A DNA stretch of 64,000 nt from Agrobacterium sp. a22-2 (lineage in GTDB: Bacteria; Pseudomonadota; Alphaproteobacteria; Rhizobiales; Rhizobiaceae): positions 1 through 64,000 of the forward strand of contig NZ_JAAXMM010000019.1 in assembly GCF_012276985.1 (NCBI RefSeq). Direction: 5' to 3'. The notes under the pieces were generated by a model, which saw only the letters and a program-made list of their open reading frames with translations, made no database searches and was not told the origin of the DNA. A program made the position numbers and the translations under genes. Shown here piece after piece: positions 42,701 through 51,389 of this stretch; the first letter of the stretch is position 1; the number at the start of each line of letters is the position of its first letter.

Positions 42701-43690
42701 ATGACCGCAGCCGTTGAATTCTCGCAGGTGTCGCGCCATTTTGGTGCTGTCAAAGCCGTCGACGGCGTCGATCTGAAGATTGCGCCCGGCGAATTCTTCG
42801 CCATGCTCGGGCCCTCCGGCTCCGGCAAGACCACCTGCCTCAGGCTGATCGCCGGCTTCGAGCAGCCAACCTCCGGCCATATCGAAATCTTCGGCGAGAC
42901 GGCCGAGGGCGTGCCGCCCTATCGCCGCCAGGTCAACACCGTCTTCCAGGATTATGCCCTGTTCCCGCATCTCTCCATTCTCGACAATGTCGCCTATGGG
43001 CTGATGGTCAAGGGCGTCGAGAAATCCGAACGCCATGCCATGGCCGAACAGGCGCTCGATCTCGTCAAGCTGCCGGGCTATGGTGCCCGCAAGCCGGGGC
43101 AATTGTCCGGCGGCCAACGCCAACGCGTGGCGCTGGCCCGAGCGCTGGTCAACAAGCCGAAAGTGCTGCTGCTCGACGAACCGCTTGGCGCGCTCGATCT
43201 CAAGCTGCGCGAACAGATGCAGGAGGAGTTGAAAAGCCTGCAGCGTTCGCTCGGCATCACCTTCATCTTCGTCACCCATGACCAGGGGGAAGCGCTGTCC
43301 ATGGCCGACCGGGTCGCTGTCTTCAACGACGGAAAAATTGTCCAGGCCGGAACGCCGGAGGAAATCTACCAGCGTCCCAAGACCCGTTTCGTCGCCGATT
43401 TCGTCGGCTCGTCCAATGTGATTGCGCCCACCGACATGAAGAAACTTGGCGGTGAGGCACAATGGGCAAGCCTGCGGCCGGAAGCCATCCGCATCGGCGC
43501 CACCGGCGGCCTAACGGCCAAGGTCCGCTCCTCGAGTTTCCTTGGCAGCGCCACCCGCCTGCATGTTTCGGTCGGGAATATCAGCCTTTCGGTCATGGTT
43601 CCGGCCGGCCAGCCCGTCCCGGCAGAAGGGGCGGACACCGGCCTGTCCTGGAATGCCGCCGACCTGCACTATATGGACGGCACGGCATGA
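42701..43690 (+). CDS. polyamine ABC transporter ATP-binding protein (YdcT/PotA-like)
   Basis: A 329-residue ATPase: Walker A (GPSGSGKTT), Q-loop (VFQDYALFPHLS), signature (LSGGQRQR), Walker B (VLLLDEPLGALD), H-loop (VTHDQGEA), then a TOBE-type regulatory domain at about 250-325 (LRPEAIRIG). Length near E. coli YdcT. ATG at 42701 has GGAG; ATGA overlap with the next gene. Confidence 0.94.
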   Translation: MTAAVEFSQVSRHFGAVKAVDGVDLKIAPGEFFAMLGPSGSGKTTCLRLIAGFEQPTSGHIEIFGETAEGVPPYRRQVNTVFQDYALFPHLSILDNVAYGLMVKGVEKSERHAMAEQALDLVKLPGYGARKPGQLSGGQRQRVALARALVNKPKVLLLDEPLGALDLKLREQMQEELKSLQRSLGITFIFVTHDQGEALSMADRVAVFNDGKIVQAGTPEEIYQRPKTRFVADFVGSSNVIAPTDMKKLGGEAQWASLRPEAIRIGATGGLTAKVRSSSFLGSATRLHVSVGNISLSVMVPAGQPVPAEGADTGLSWNAADLHYMDGTA

Positions 43691-44634
43691 GCGAGGGAAC
43701 CGCCACCATCCTTCCCGCCAGAACCGGCGTGCTGGCTCGTCTCTCGGACCTGTTCTGGCGCCGGCCGGGCGTGCTGCTCGCCCTGATGCTCGCGCCGCCG
43801 CTCCTCTGGCTCGGCGTGATCTATATCGGCTCGCTGCTGGCCCTGCTGTTGCAGAGCTTCTTTTCGATCGACGATTTTTCCGGGCTGATCACTCATGAAC
43901 TGACGCTGTCGACCTATCGGCAACTGCTCATCCCGTCGAATTTCGACATCATCCTGCGCACCGTGCTGATGGCTGCGGCCGTCACCGTCGCGTCCGCCGT
44001 GATCGCCTTTCCGGTTGCCTACTATGCGGCCCGCTATGCGACCGGCAAATGGAAGGCCCTGTTCTATCTCGGCGTCATGCTGCCGCTGTGGTCGAGCTAT
44101 CTGGTCAAGGTCTATGCCTGGAAGCTGATCCTCGCCAAGGAGGGTATCCTCACCTGGATTTTCGAGAAGCTGGGCCTGACCTCTCTGCTCGATGCCATCC
44201 TGGCAATCCCGGTGATCGGCGGCAATTCCCTGTCGATCAGCTATATCGGCACCTTTCTGGTCTTCGTCTATGTCTGGCTGCCCTACATGATCCTGCCGAC
44301 TCAGGCAGCGCTGGAGCGCGTGCCCGGCAACCTGATCGAAGCCTCAGGCGATCTCGGCGCCCGCCCCGGCCAGACCTTCCGCCATGTGTTGCTGCCGCTC
44401 GCCCTGCCCGGCATCGTCGCCGGCTCGATCTTCACCTTCTCGCTGACATTGGGCGACTATATCATCCCGCAGATCGTCGGTTCGTCGCGCCTGTTCATCG
44501 GCCAGGCCGTCTACGCCCAGCAGGGCACCGCCGGCAATGTGCCACTCGCCGCGGCCTTCACCGTCGTGCCGATCGTCATCATGGGCGTCTATCTCTGGAT
44601 TGCCAAACGCATGGGGGCCTTCAATGCGCTCTGA
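43687..44634 (+). CDS. polyamine ABC transporter permease (YdcU/PotB-like)
   Basis: A 315-residue inner-membrane permease with six to seven spans. The EAA-type loop is ASGDLGARPGQTFRHVLLPL, the cytoplasmic contact with the ATPase. A 12-residue polar N-terminus precedes the first span. It starts within the stop of the ATPase gene; longer upstream frames overlap the ATPase gene and are rejected. Confidence 0.94.
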   Translation: MSEGTATILPARTGVLARLSDLFWRRPGVLLALMLAPPLLWLGVIYIGSLLALLLQSFFSIDDFSGLITHELTLSTYRQLLIPSNFDIILRTVLMAAAVTVASAVIAFPVAYYAARYATGKWKALFYLGVMLPLWSSYLVKVYAWKLILAKEGILTWIFEKLGLTSLLDAILAIPVIGGNSLSISYIGTFLVFVYVWLPYMILPTQAALERVPGNLIEASGDLGARPGQTFRHVLLPLALPGIVAGSIFTFSLTLGDYIIPQIVGSSRLFIGQAVYAQQGTAGNVPLAAAFTVVPIVIMGVYLWIAKRMGAFNAL

Positions 44635-45439
44635 TCGCTCCAATGACGCCGGCTGGCCGCTGAAGATCGCCGCGGGCGTGGGCCTGCTCTTCCTGCATCT
44701 GCCGATCCTGCTGATCTTCGTCTATGCCTTCACCACCGAGGAAAAGAGCTTCCAGTGGCCGCCGCCGGGCTTCACCACCAAGTGGTTCGCGGTTGCCTGG
44801 AATCGTCCCGATGTCTGGGAAGCCTTGGCGCTGTCGGTCAAGGTCGCCTCGATCTCCACCGTGATCGCGCTCGTGCTCGGCACGCTTGCGGCGGCTGCCG
44901 TGGCGCGCACTGCCTTCTTCGGCCGCGAGGCAATCTCGCTGCTGGTCATCCTGCCGATCGCGCTCCCCGGCATCATCACCGGCATTGCTTTGCGCTCGGC
45001 CTTCTCGCTGGCCGAGATCCCCTATTCCATGTGGACGATCATCCTCGGCCACGCCACCTTCTGCGTCGTGGTGGTCTACAACAACGCGGTCGCCCGCTTC
45101 CGCCGCACCTCGGGCTCGCTGATCGAAGCCTCGATGGATCTCGGCGCCGACGGGTTCCAGACCTTCCGCTATGTGATCCTGCCGAATATCGCCACAGCAC
45201 TTCTGGCCGGCGGCATGCTGGCCTTCGCGCTGTCCTTCGACGAGGTGATCGTCACCACCTTTACCGGCGGCCAGCAGGCAACGCTGCCGATCTGGATGCT
45301 TGAGGAACTGATCCGTCCCCGCCAGCGCCCGGTGACCAATGTGGTGGCCATGGTGGTGGTGATCGTCACCTTCCTGCCGATCCTGGCGGCCTATTACCTG
45401 ACCCGCGACACCGACCAGATTTCCGGCAGCGGCAAATGA
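44624..45439 (+). CDS. polyamine ABC transporter permease (YdcV/PotC-like)
   Basis: A 271-residue inner-membrane permease with six spans; EAA loop ASMDLGADGFQTFRYVILPN. It overlaps the preceding permease gene by 11 bases, starting at ATG 44624. PotB/PotC-type pairs form the heterodimeric channel. The C-terminal YYLTRDTDQISGSGK tail is cytoplasmic. Confidence 0.93.
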   Translation: MRSDRSNDAGWPLKIAAGVGLLFLHLPILLIFVYAFTTEEKSFQWPPPGFTTKWFAVAWNRPDVWEALALSVKVASISTVIALVLGTLAAAAVARTAFFGREAISLLVILPIALPGIITGIALRSAFSLAEIPYSMWTIILGHATFCVVVVYNNAVARFRRTSGSLIEASMDLGADGFQTFRYVILPNIATALLAGGMLAFALSFDEVIVTTFTGGQQATLPIWMLEELIRPRQRPVTNVVAMVVVIVTFLPILAAYYLTRDTDQISGSGK

Positions 45440-45511
45440 CGACAAGCAATCTTGCGACGCCGCACGCCGCGCGTCGCCCCGTTTACATCTAAAAAGACAA
45501 GGGAGAACGGT

Positions 45512-46936
45512 ATGGACACGAAAATGCTGATTGGCTCGACATTCGAGGCCGGCACCGAAACGGAGGAAAAGATCCTCAACCCGAAGACCGGCGAGACCAT
45601 TCTCGATCTGCCGGAAGCCTCGCTGGCGCAGATCGATGCCGCCGTCGATGCGGCGGAAAAGGCCTTCGACACCTGGTCGGCAACCACGCCGGCCCAGCGC
45701 TCGGCCTATCTGCTGCAGATTGCCGACGCGATCGAGAAGGATGCGGTGGGATTTGCCACGCTGGAGAGCCTCAATTGCGGCAAGCCGATCAATGCGGTTC
45801 TAAACGATGAGATCCCGGCCATCGTCGATTGTTACCGCTTCTTCGCCGGTGCCATCCGCTCGCTGCACGCGCCGGTGGCCGGCGAATATCTGCCCGGCCA
45901 TACCTCGATGATCCGCCGTGATCCGGTCGGCATCATCGGCTCGATCGCACCGTGGAACTATCCTTTGATGATGATGGCCTGGAAGCTGGCCCCGGCCATT
46001 GCCGGCGGCAACACGGTGGTCTTCAAGCCTTCCGAGCAGACGCCGCTGACCGCGCTGAAAATGGCCAAGGTGATGGCCGATATCCTTCCGGAAGGTGTGG
46101 TCAATGTCGTACTCGGCCGCGGCGAGAGCACCGGCAATGCGCTGATCAATCATCCCAAGATCAACATGCTGTCGATCACCGGCGATATCGCCACCGGCAA
46201 GAAGGTTCTGGCGGCCGCCGCCAAGACGGTGAAGCGCACCCATCTGGAACTGGGTGGCAAGGCGCCGGTCATCGTCTTCGACGATGCCGATATCGACGCC
46301 GTCGTCGCCGGCATCCGTGCCTTCGGCTATTACAATGCCGGCCAGGACTGCACGGCCGCCTGCCGCATGTATGTCGCCGACAAGATCTACGACAATGTGG
46401 TGGCTGATCTCGCCTCCGCCGTCTCGACGCTGAAATTCAACCTGGCCGACGACACCCAGAACGAAATCGGCCCGCTGATCTCCAGGCGCCAGCGCGACCG
46501 GGTCGAGAGCTTCGTCACCCGCGCCGCCGAGCACAAGCACATGGAAATCGTCACCGGCGGCAAGGTATCCGGCGACAAGGGTTTCTTCTACGAACCGACG
46601 GTGATTGCCGGTGCGCTGCAGGACGACGAGATCGTGCGCCGCGAAGTGTTCGGCCCGGTGGTCTCCGTCACCCGCTTTTCAGAGAGCAGCGATGCGGTCA
46701 GATGGGCCAATGACAGCGATTATGGCCTAGCCTCCTCCGTCTGGACCAAGGACATTTCCCGCGCCATGCAGACCGCCGCCAAGCTGCGTTATGGCTGCAC
46801 CTGGATCAACACCCATTTCATGCTCTGCAACGAAATGCCCCATGGCGGCCTGAAACAGTCCGGCTATGGCAAGGACATGTCGGTCTATGCGCTGGAGGAC
46901 TACACCGCCGTACGCCATGTGATGATCGCCCATTGA
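45512..46936 (+). CDS. patD: gamma-aminobutyraldehyde dehydrogenase
   Basis: NAD-dependent aldehyde dehydrogenase of 474 residues, the same length as E. coli PatD. Catalytic Cys is in YYNAGQDCTAACRMY, the general base Glu in THLELGGKAPVIVFDDAD, NAD-site motifs are WNYPLMMMAWKLAPAIAGGN and SITGDIATGKKVLAAAA. GGGAG lies before the ATG. Placed directly behind a putrescine-type transporter, it should oxidise 4-aminobutanal from putrescine to GABA. The aminotransferase step must be encoded elsewhere. The 238 bases that follow hold no gene I can support. Confidence 0.9.
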   Translation: MDTKMLIGSTFEAGTETEEKILNPKTGETILDLPEASLAQIDAAVDAAEKAFDTWSATTPAQRSAYLLQIADAIEKDAVGFATLESLNCGKPINAVLNDEIPAIVDCYRFFAGAIRSLHAPVAGEYLPGHTSMIRRDPVGIIGSIAPWNYPLMMMAWKLAPAIAGGNTVVFKPSEQTPLTALKMAKVMADILPEGVVNVVLGRGESTGNALINHPKINMLSITGDIATGKKVLAAAAKTVKRTHLELGGKAPVIVFDDADIDAVVAGIRAFGYYNAGQDCTAACRMYVADKIYDNVVADLASAVSTLKFNLADDTQNEIGPLISRRQRDRVESFVTRAAEHKHMEIVTGGKVSGDKGFFYEPTVIAGALQDDEIVRREVFGPVVSVTRFSESSDAVRWANDSDYGLASSVWTKDISRAMQTAAKLRYGCTWINTHFMLCNEMPHGGLKQSGYGKDMSVYALEDYTAVRHVMIAH

Positions 46937-47174
46937 AGAGCTTTCCGCGCCCTCTCGTTGACCCTGCGTGCCGGGTCTGGCATCATCGGGCTGTCGAAAA
47001 GGATATCGGCCGGCACAGGTCATTCCGGCCGCTTCTCTTGCAGGGAAGCTCCGTGTCGCCGCATTGGCGAACCCACGACAAGCAAACCGGCTTTGCCGCC
47101 GGAGGCTTGTTGTGGCTTGTGGCTCTTCGAACCTCTCTTTCCGTCGGCATAGCCCCACACGCAAGGAGCAAACC

Positions 47175-47492
47175 ATGCCGATCATCCGCGCCCATTCCGG
47201 CGTCATCACCCAGATCAATGTCTTCACCGTGCCGCCGGGCAACCAGCAACCGCTGATCGACCTGCTGGTCGAGTCAGCGGAATTTGCCAGATCCATCCCC
47301 GGCTGGATGTCGGCGAGCATCCACCGCAGCCTCGACGGCACCCGGGTCGTCAACTACGCCCAGAGCGACAGCCTTGATGCTTCTAAACGCATTATCGACC
47401 GGTTGCGTGAGGAAGGGTATCTGCAGCGCAACCAAGCGCTCGCAGTGGCAAATCCCGGACTCTACGAGGTCGTGCGGACGCTGGAGATCTGA
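47175..47492 (+). CDS. ABM-domain (antibiotic biosynthesis monooxygenase-like) protein
   Basis: A 105-residue ferredoxin-like fold protein. ITQINVFTVPPGNQQPLIDL is the first strand and helix of the ABM fold, followed by PGWMSASIHRSLDGTRVVNY and a C-terminal helix plus strand. AAGGAGCAAACC precedes the ATG. These small proteins are cofactor-free oxygenases or heme-degrading or quinone-related; the role here is unknown. It follows patD but with a 238-base gap, so it may be a separate unit. Confidence 0.87.
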   Translation: MPIIRAHSGVITQINVFTVPPGNQQPLIDLLVESAEFARSIPGWMSASIHRSLDGTRVVNYAQSDSLDASKRIIDRLREEGYLQRNQALAVANPGLYEVVRTLEI

Positions 47493-47579
47493 TCGATGGT
47501 ATTAGGCGCGGGCCACTCGGCCAGCCTGATCAGCCCTGCGAAAGTTCTGCACCGCATGATCGCCGCCAATGCGTAAACC

Positions 47580-47612
47580 ATAGGCAGGGGCGCCGCTGGC
47601 GTGCCTGCCTAT
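47580..47612. repeat. perfect inverted repeat upstream of SH3 gene
   Basis: ATAGGCAGG and CCTGCCTAT are exact inverted arms around 15 bases that include a further short stem. It lies between the ABM gene and the SH3 gene, without a T run. It could be a terminator remnant or a 5-prime hairpin of the next gene. Confidence 0.5.
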
Positions 47613-47657
47613 GCCGGACTATGCTGATGCGGAAAGCGAAACGACAAAAGGTACATC

Positions 47658-48128
47658 ATGCAGGCGACACCCACTCTTTCCGCCCTGGCAACCTGTCTGC
47701 TGTTCGCCCTTGCCTTTCCGGCTGTAGCACAGCAGGTCGTTCCCGCGCCCGCATCGCCGGGCACTCTGCCGGGAACCCTCGAGGATGATCCCTATCTCTT
47801 TCACGTCTACGGCACCCGTCCGGGCGAGCCGGTCAATATCCGCTCGGGCGCCGGCACAAACTTCCGGATCATCGGCACACTTGCCGATGGCGCCCCGGTC
47901 GAAAAGCTTAGCTGCAATGAAGACAGCCGCGGCTACTGGTGCCGGATCGCCACCACCGACCGGCCGCGCGTCTCCGGCTGGGTGATCGGCCGCGCTTTGT
48001 ATGAAGACGACATACCGCATGACAGGGGTCCAAGCACGGACGACTACGTGGCCGAAGGGATTTATGACGCCATCAGCCCGCACCGCTGCCACCAGTCCGG
48101 CAACCGCCCCTTGGATGATTGCAACTAA
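47658..48128 (+). CDS. exported SH3-domain protein
   Basis: A 156-residue secreted protein. Signal peptide at 1-24 (TLSALATCLLFALAFPAVAQ). Bacterial SH3 (SH3b) domain at about 50-115, with VNIRSGAGTNFRIIGTLADG and WCRIATTDRPRVSGWVIGRA. The tail has two cysteines (HRCHQ and DDCN), maybe a disulfide. Such proteins bind peptidoglycan or act at the cell surface. Confidence 0.85.
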   Translation: MQATPTLSALATCLLFALAFPAVAQQVVPAPASPGTLPGTLEDDPYLFHVYGTRPGEPVNIRSGAGTNFRIIGTLADGAPVEKLSCNEDSRGYWCRIATTDRPRVSGWVIGRALYEDDIPHDRGPSTDDYVAEGIYDAISPHRCHQSGNRPLDDCN

Positions 48129-48206
48129 TACCAAGTCGCAACGCCATCGTCACTTTCCACAACGGCGTTGCCGTGTCTGTCCTGATGCGATGATGGGTGA
48201 TTGACG

Positions 48207-48237
48207 ACAAAAGGCGCCACGGTTGCCCGTTGCGCCT
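48207..48237 (-). terminator. intrinsic terminator of tal
   Basis: On the leftward strand AGGCGCAACGG and CCGTGGCGCCT pair around GCAA (one mismatch), followed by TTTTGTCG. It starts 27 bases past the tal stop. Confidence 0.82.
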
Positions 48238-48264
48238 CTGACCTTCTTAGACAATCGTGCCTGA

Positions 48265-49221
48265 TCAGGCCGACAGCTTCTGGGCGATCTGGCCACGCAG
48301 CGTGCCGAGATCCTTGGCAAAGCCGCGAATGCCTTCGGCCAGCTTTTCCATCGCCATGGCATCTTCGTTCATGGCCCAGCGGAACGCCTTTTCGTCCAGC
48401 GAGACCCGCGGGTCCGGCGTGGTCGACTGCGGCGACAGGGCGCGCGGCAGATCGCCGGTTGCGGCATCCAGCTCATCGAGCAGCGCCGGGCTGATCGTCA
48501 AGCGGTCGCAACCGGCCAGGGCGATAATCTCGCCGGCGTTGCGGAACGACGCGCCCATGACGATCGTGTTGATGCCGTTGACCTTGTAATAGTTGTAGAT
48601 CGACCGCACCGAGACGACACCCGGATCGGTTTCGGGCGTGTAGTCCTGGCCCGTCGACTTCTTGTACCAGTCGAGGATACGGCCGACGAAGGGCGAGATC
48701 AGGAAAACGTTCGCATCCGCGCAGGCAATGGCTTGGGCCTTTGAGAACAGCAGGGTCAGGTTGCAGTCGATGCCTTCGCTTTGCAGCACTTCCGCTGCGC
48801 GAATGCCTTCCCAGGTGGAGGCCAGCTTGATCAGGATGCGCTCGCGCTCGATGCCGCGCTCCTTGTAGCCGGCAATGATGCCATGCGCCTTGGCAATGGA
48901 GGCCTTGGTGTCGAAGGACAGGTCGGCATCCACTTCCGTCGACACACGGCCCGGCACGATGCCGGCCAGGGCCGCGCCGACCGAGATGGCGAGCCGATCG
49001 GCGATCGCGCCGACCACCGCATCATCCTTGCCGCCCTTGGCCTTGCCCCAGGTGATCGCTTCCTCGAAGGCCTCGGCAAAGGCTTCGGTGCCGAGTGCTT
49101 TCAGAACGATCGACGGATTGGTGGTGCAATCCACCGGTTTCAGACGGGCGACGGCTTCGATATCGCCGGTGTCGGCGACAACCGTCGTCATGGCGCGAAG
49201 CTGATCAAGTTTGGAGGTCAT
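48265..49221 (-). CDS. tal: transaldolase
   Basis: Class TalA/TalB enzyme of 318 residues; transfers a dihydroxyacetone unit in the pentose phosphate pathway. The Schiff-base Lys is in ILIKLASTWEGIRAA; other family motifs are DCTTNPSIVLKA and CNLTLLFSKAQAIACADANV. ATG at 49221 has AAGGA upstream; a longer frame to 49332 runs through the promoter and is rejected. It diverges from a SorC regulator with back-to-back promoters, which implies regulated expression. It complements xylose use in this window. Confidence 0.95.
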   Translation of the reverse strand: MTSKLDQLRAMTTVVADTGDIEAVARLKPVDCTTNPSIVLKALGTEAFAEAFEEAITWGKAKGGKDDAVVGAIADRLAISVGAALAGIVPGRVSTEVDADLSFDTKASIAKAHGIIAGYKERGIERERILIKLASTWEGIRAAEVLQSEGIDCNLTLLFSKAQAIACADANVFLISPFVGRILDWYKKSTGQDYTPETDPGVVSVRSIYNYYKVNGINTIVMGASFRNAGEIIALAGCDRLTISPALLDELDAATGDLPRALSPQSTTPDPRVSLDEKAFRWAMNEDAMAMEKLAEGIRGFAKDLGTLRGQIAQKLSA

Positions 49222-49312
49222 TCTCAAATTTCCTTCGGGTACGTGCTTGAACCGACAGGCCAGCACATTGTTCCACAGCAACGGGCTCAATGCGCACTGC
49301 GCCATTATCCCG

Positions 49313-49342
49313 ATTATCGCCATTCCACCCATGGGAAGTCAA
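49313..49342 (-). promoter_or_regulatory. sigma-70 type promoter of tal
   Basis: On the leftward strand TTGACT (49342-49337), an 18-base spacer and GATAAT (49318-49313). A second GATAAT occurs nine bases further on (49309-49304). This lies about 90 bases before the tal start. Confidence 0.75.
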
Positions 49343-49345
49343 GAC

Positions 49346-49380
49346 ATTTGTGCATCTCATTTGACATAAGTCTCACAAAT
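49346..49380. promoter_or_regulatory. inverted repeat between divergent tal and SorC promoters
   Basis: ATTTGTG (49346-49352) and CACAAAT (49374-49380) are exact inverted arms 21 bases apart. The repeat abuts the tal -35 and covers the -35 and spacer of the SorC-gene promoter. It is a reasonable operator for the SorC protein on both genes. Confidence 0.55.
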
Positions 49381-49389
49381 AGCGATAAT
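49361..49389 (+). promoter_or_regulatory. sigma-70 type promoter of the SorC-family gene
   Basis: TTGACA (49361-49366), a 17-base spacer and GATAAT (49384-49389), close to consensus, 32 bases before the GTG start. Confidence 0.8.
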
Positions 49390-49420
49390 ACGGACACCTG
49401 CAACAGGAGCCGTCAACGAC

Positions 49421-50410
49421 GTGGCAAAGCTCAGGCGCGAAACCCACATCGCCTATTCGGAGGCTGCATCCCTGCGGCTGCGCGCGGCATGGCTCTACTA
49501 CAACCAAGGCCTGACGCAGAAGGATGTGGCCGATCGTCTCGGCATCAGCCGCAGCACCGTCATCCGCCTGCTCGATGAGGCCCTGAAGCGCGCCGAGGTG
49601 CAGATCTGGATCAGCGACGGCATCGGTGATTGCGTGGAACTGGCCGTCCGGCTGGAAAAGGCCTTGGGGTTGGATGAGGCGGTCGTCGTGCCGGCACCGG
49701 TCGCTCAGGATGCCAGCGCCATTGCCAAGGCGGTCGGGCTGGCGCTCGGCCAATTCCTCACCGAAGTGGTCACCGACAATGCGACGATCGGCGTCGGCTG
49801 GGGTCGCACCATGACCGCCTCGCTGGCCGGCTTCCGCCCGCCCCGCCGGGAAAACTGTAAGGTCGTTTCCCTGCTGGGCGGCATCGTCGCCGTGCACCAG
49901 ACCAACCCGATCGACTACACTTGGCGGCTCGCCAGCCAGCTGGGCGCCGAATGCTACATGTTCCTCGCCCCATTGCTGGTCGATTCGGTCGCCACCAAGC
50001 GCGCCCTGATCGAGCAATGCGGCCTGAAGACCATCTATGACCTTGCCGAGGACCTCGACCTTGCCATTGTCTCCTGCGGCGACATCGGTCCCCATTCGAC
50101 CTCCCTGTCGGAGGGCTTCATTTCCCGGCAGACGCTGGAAGAGCTGATTGCCGCGGGCTGCGTCTGCGACACCATGTTCAATTTCCTCGACGCCGAGGGC
50201 CGCTCCGTCGATCACCCGATCAACGAGCGCGTCATGTCCGTCGATCTCGATACGCTGAAAAAGGCCAAACACATCGTCATCTGCTCCGGCGGCGCCCACC
50301 GGGCGCTCGCCATCCGCGCCACGATCAACCGCATCGGCTGCAACACCCTGATCACCGACGAGAGCGCAGCACGGGAATTGTTGCGGCTGGCGGAAGGAAT
50401 ATCTGCCTGA
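49421..50410 (+). CDS. SorC/DeoR-type sugar-responsive regulator
   Basis: A 329-residue regulator with GTG start and CAGGAG upstream. The N-terminal helix-turn-helix reads GLTQKDVADRLGISRSTVIR; the rest is the SorC sugar-phosphate-binding domain (TIGVGWGRTMTASLAG; VVSLLGGIVAVHQTNPIDY; ICSGGAHRALAIRATINR). It is divergent from tal and shares a 200-base regulatory region with it, so it likely senses a pentose or sedoheptulose phosphate and controls tal and itself. The ligand is inferred only from context. Confidence 0.9.
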   Translation: MAKLRRETHIAYSEAASLRLRAAWLYYNQGLTQKDVADRLGISRSTVIRLLDEALKRAEVQIWISDGIGDCVELAVRLEKALGLDEAVVVPAPVAQDASAIAKAVGLALGQFLTEVVTDNATIGVGWGRTMTASLAGFRPPRRENCKVVSLLGGIVAVHQTNPIDYTWRLASQLGAECYMFLAPLLVDSVATKRALIEQCGLKTIYDLAEDLDLAIVSCGDIGPHSTSLSEGFISRQTLEELIAAGCVCDTMFNFLDAEGRSVDHPINERVMSVDLDTLKKAKHIVICSGGAHRALAIRATINRIGCNTLITDESAARELLRLAEGISA

Positions 50411-50426
50411 AGACGAAACTCTCCGA

Positions 50427-51311
50427 CTAGACCTTCCCCGCCTCCCAGCCGAGCATGGCGCGTTTGCGGGTGAGGCCCCAGTGGTAGCCGGTGAGCGCGC
50501 CGCTCTTGCCGAGCGCCCGGTGGCAGGGCACCACGAAGGAGATCGGATTGCGGCCGACCGCCGCCCCGACCGCGCGGCTGGCGGTGGGCTGGCCGATCTG
50601 CTGGGCAATATCGGAATAGGTGACGGCGCGGCCGAGCGGAATGCGCAGCAGGCTCTGCCAGACCCGCACCTGGAAATCCGAGCCGATCAGCACGACGCGC
50701 AAAGGCTCCTCCTGCGACCAGCGACCGGGATCGAACACCCGGGCAGCATAGGGCGCGGTGGCGATCTGGTCGGCCACGAACAGGGCATTGGGCCAGCGGC
50801 AGGCCATGTCGTCGTAACAGGCCTGCTCGCCGCCGGCATCGGCAAAGGCAAGGCCGGCCAGCCCGCGATCGGTCGCCATGACCAGCGCCTGGCCGAAGGG
50901 CGACGGGTGAAAGCCGTAGCGAATGGTGAGCCCCGCCCCTTTCGACTTCCACTCGCCGGGCGACATGGCCTCATGGGTGACGAACAGATCATGCAGCCGG
51001 CTAGGGCCTGACAGGCCGAGTTCGATCGATGTCTCAAGCAATGGCAGGTCTTCCTGCCGCAGCAGCCGCTTGGCGTGATCGAGCGTCACCGCCTGCAGAA
51101 AGGCCTTGGGTGACAGGCCCGCCCAGCGGGTAAACGTCTTCTGCAACTGAGTCGGCGACTGGCGCAGTGCCGCGGCAATCGTCTCCAGCGACGGCTGGCT
51201 CTGGTATTCGACTGTCAGCATCTCGATGACGCGGCGAACGGTCTCGTAGTCATCGCCGTCGGGCGTGATGTCGGTGGTGGCGGACAGGTCGATCTGGTGG
51301 GCAAGGGTCAT
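50427..51311 (-). CDS. AraC-type HTH/methylated-DNA--protein-cysteine methyltransferase fusion (Ada-like, no N-terminal zinc domain)
   Basis: A 294-residue two-part protein. Residues about 20-120 are an AraC helix-turn-helix (TIAAALRQSPTQLQKTFTRW; LSGPSRLHDLFVTHEAMSPG). The C-terminal part, about 200-294, is the O6-methylguanine methyltransferase with the active-site VVPCHRALGKSGALTGYHWG. It lacks the Cys-rich N-terminal domain that senses methylphosphotriesters in Ada. It may thus repair alkylated DNA without acting as a classical adaptive-response switch. GAGGA precedes the ATG. Confidence 0.92.
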   Translation of the reverse strand: MTLAHQIDLSATTDITPDGDDYETVRRVIEMLTVEYQSQPSLETIAAALRQSPTQLQKTFTRWAGLSPKAFLQAVTLDHAKRLLRQEDLPLLETSIELGLSGPSRLHDLFVTHEAMSPGEWKSKGAGLTIRYGFHPSPFGQALVMATDRGLAGLAFADAGGEQACYDDMACRWPNALFVADQIATAPYAARVFDPGRWSQEEPLRVVLIGSDFQVRVWQSLLRIPLGRAVTYSDIAQQIGQPTASRAVGAAVGRNPISFVVPCHRALGKSGALTGYHWGLTRKRAMLGWEAGKV

Positions 51312-51389
51312 GGTGCAGTCCTCTATCGTCTCAGGACTTCAACACGGCCCGGCAGCAAGCGCCACCCGTTTCTTGCCGCAGGAATAGCC

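Noticed and set aside
43462..43686. N-terminal extension of the polyamine permease frame
   Set aside because: It lies wholly inside the ATPase gene in another frame; the ATG overlapping the ATPase stop gives a normal permease.
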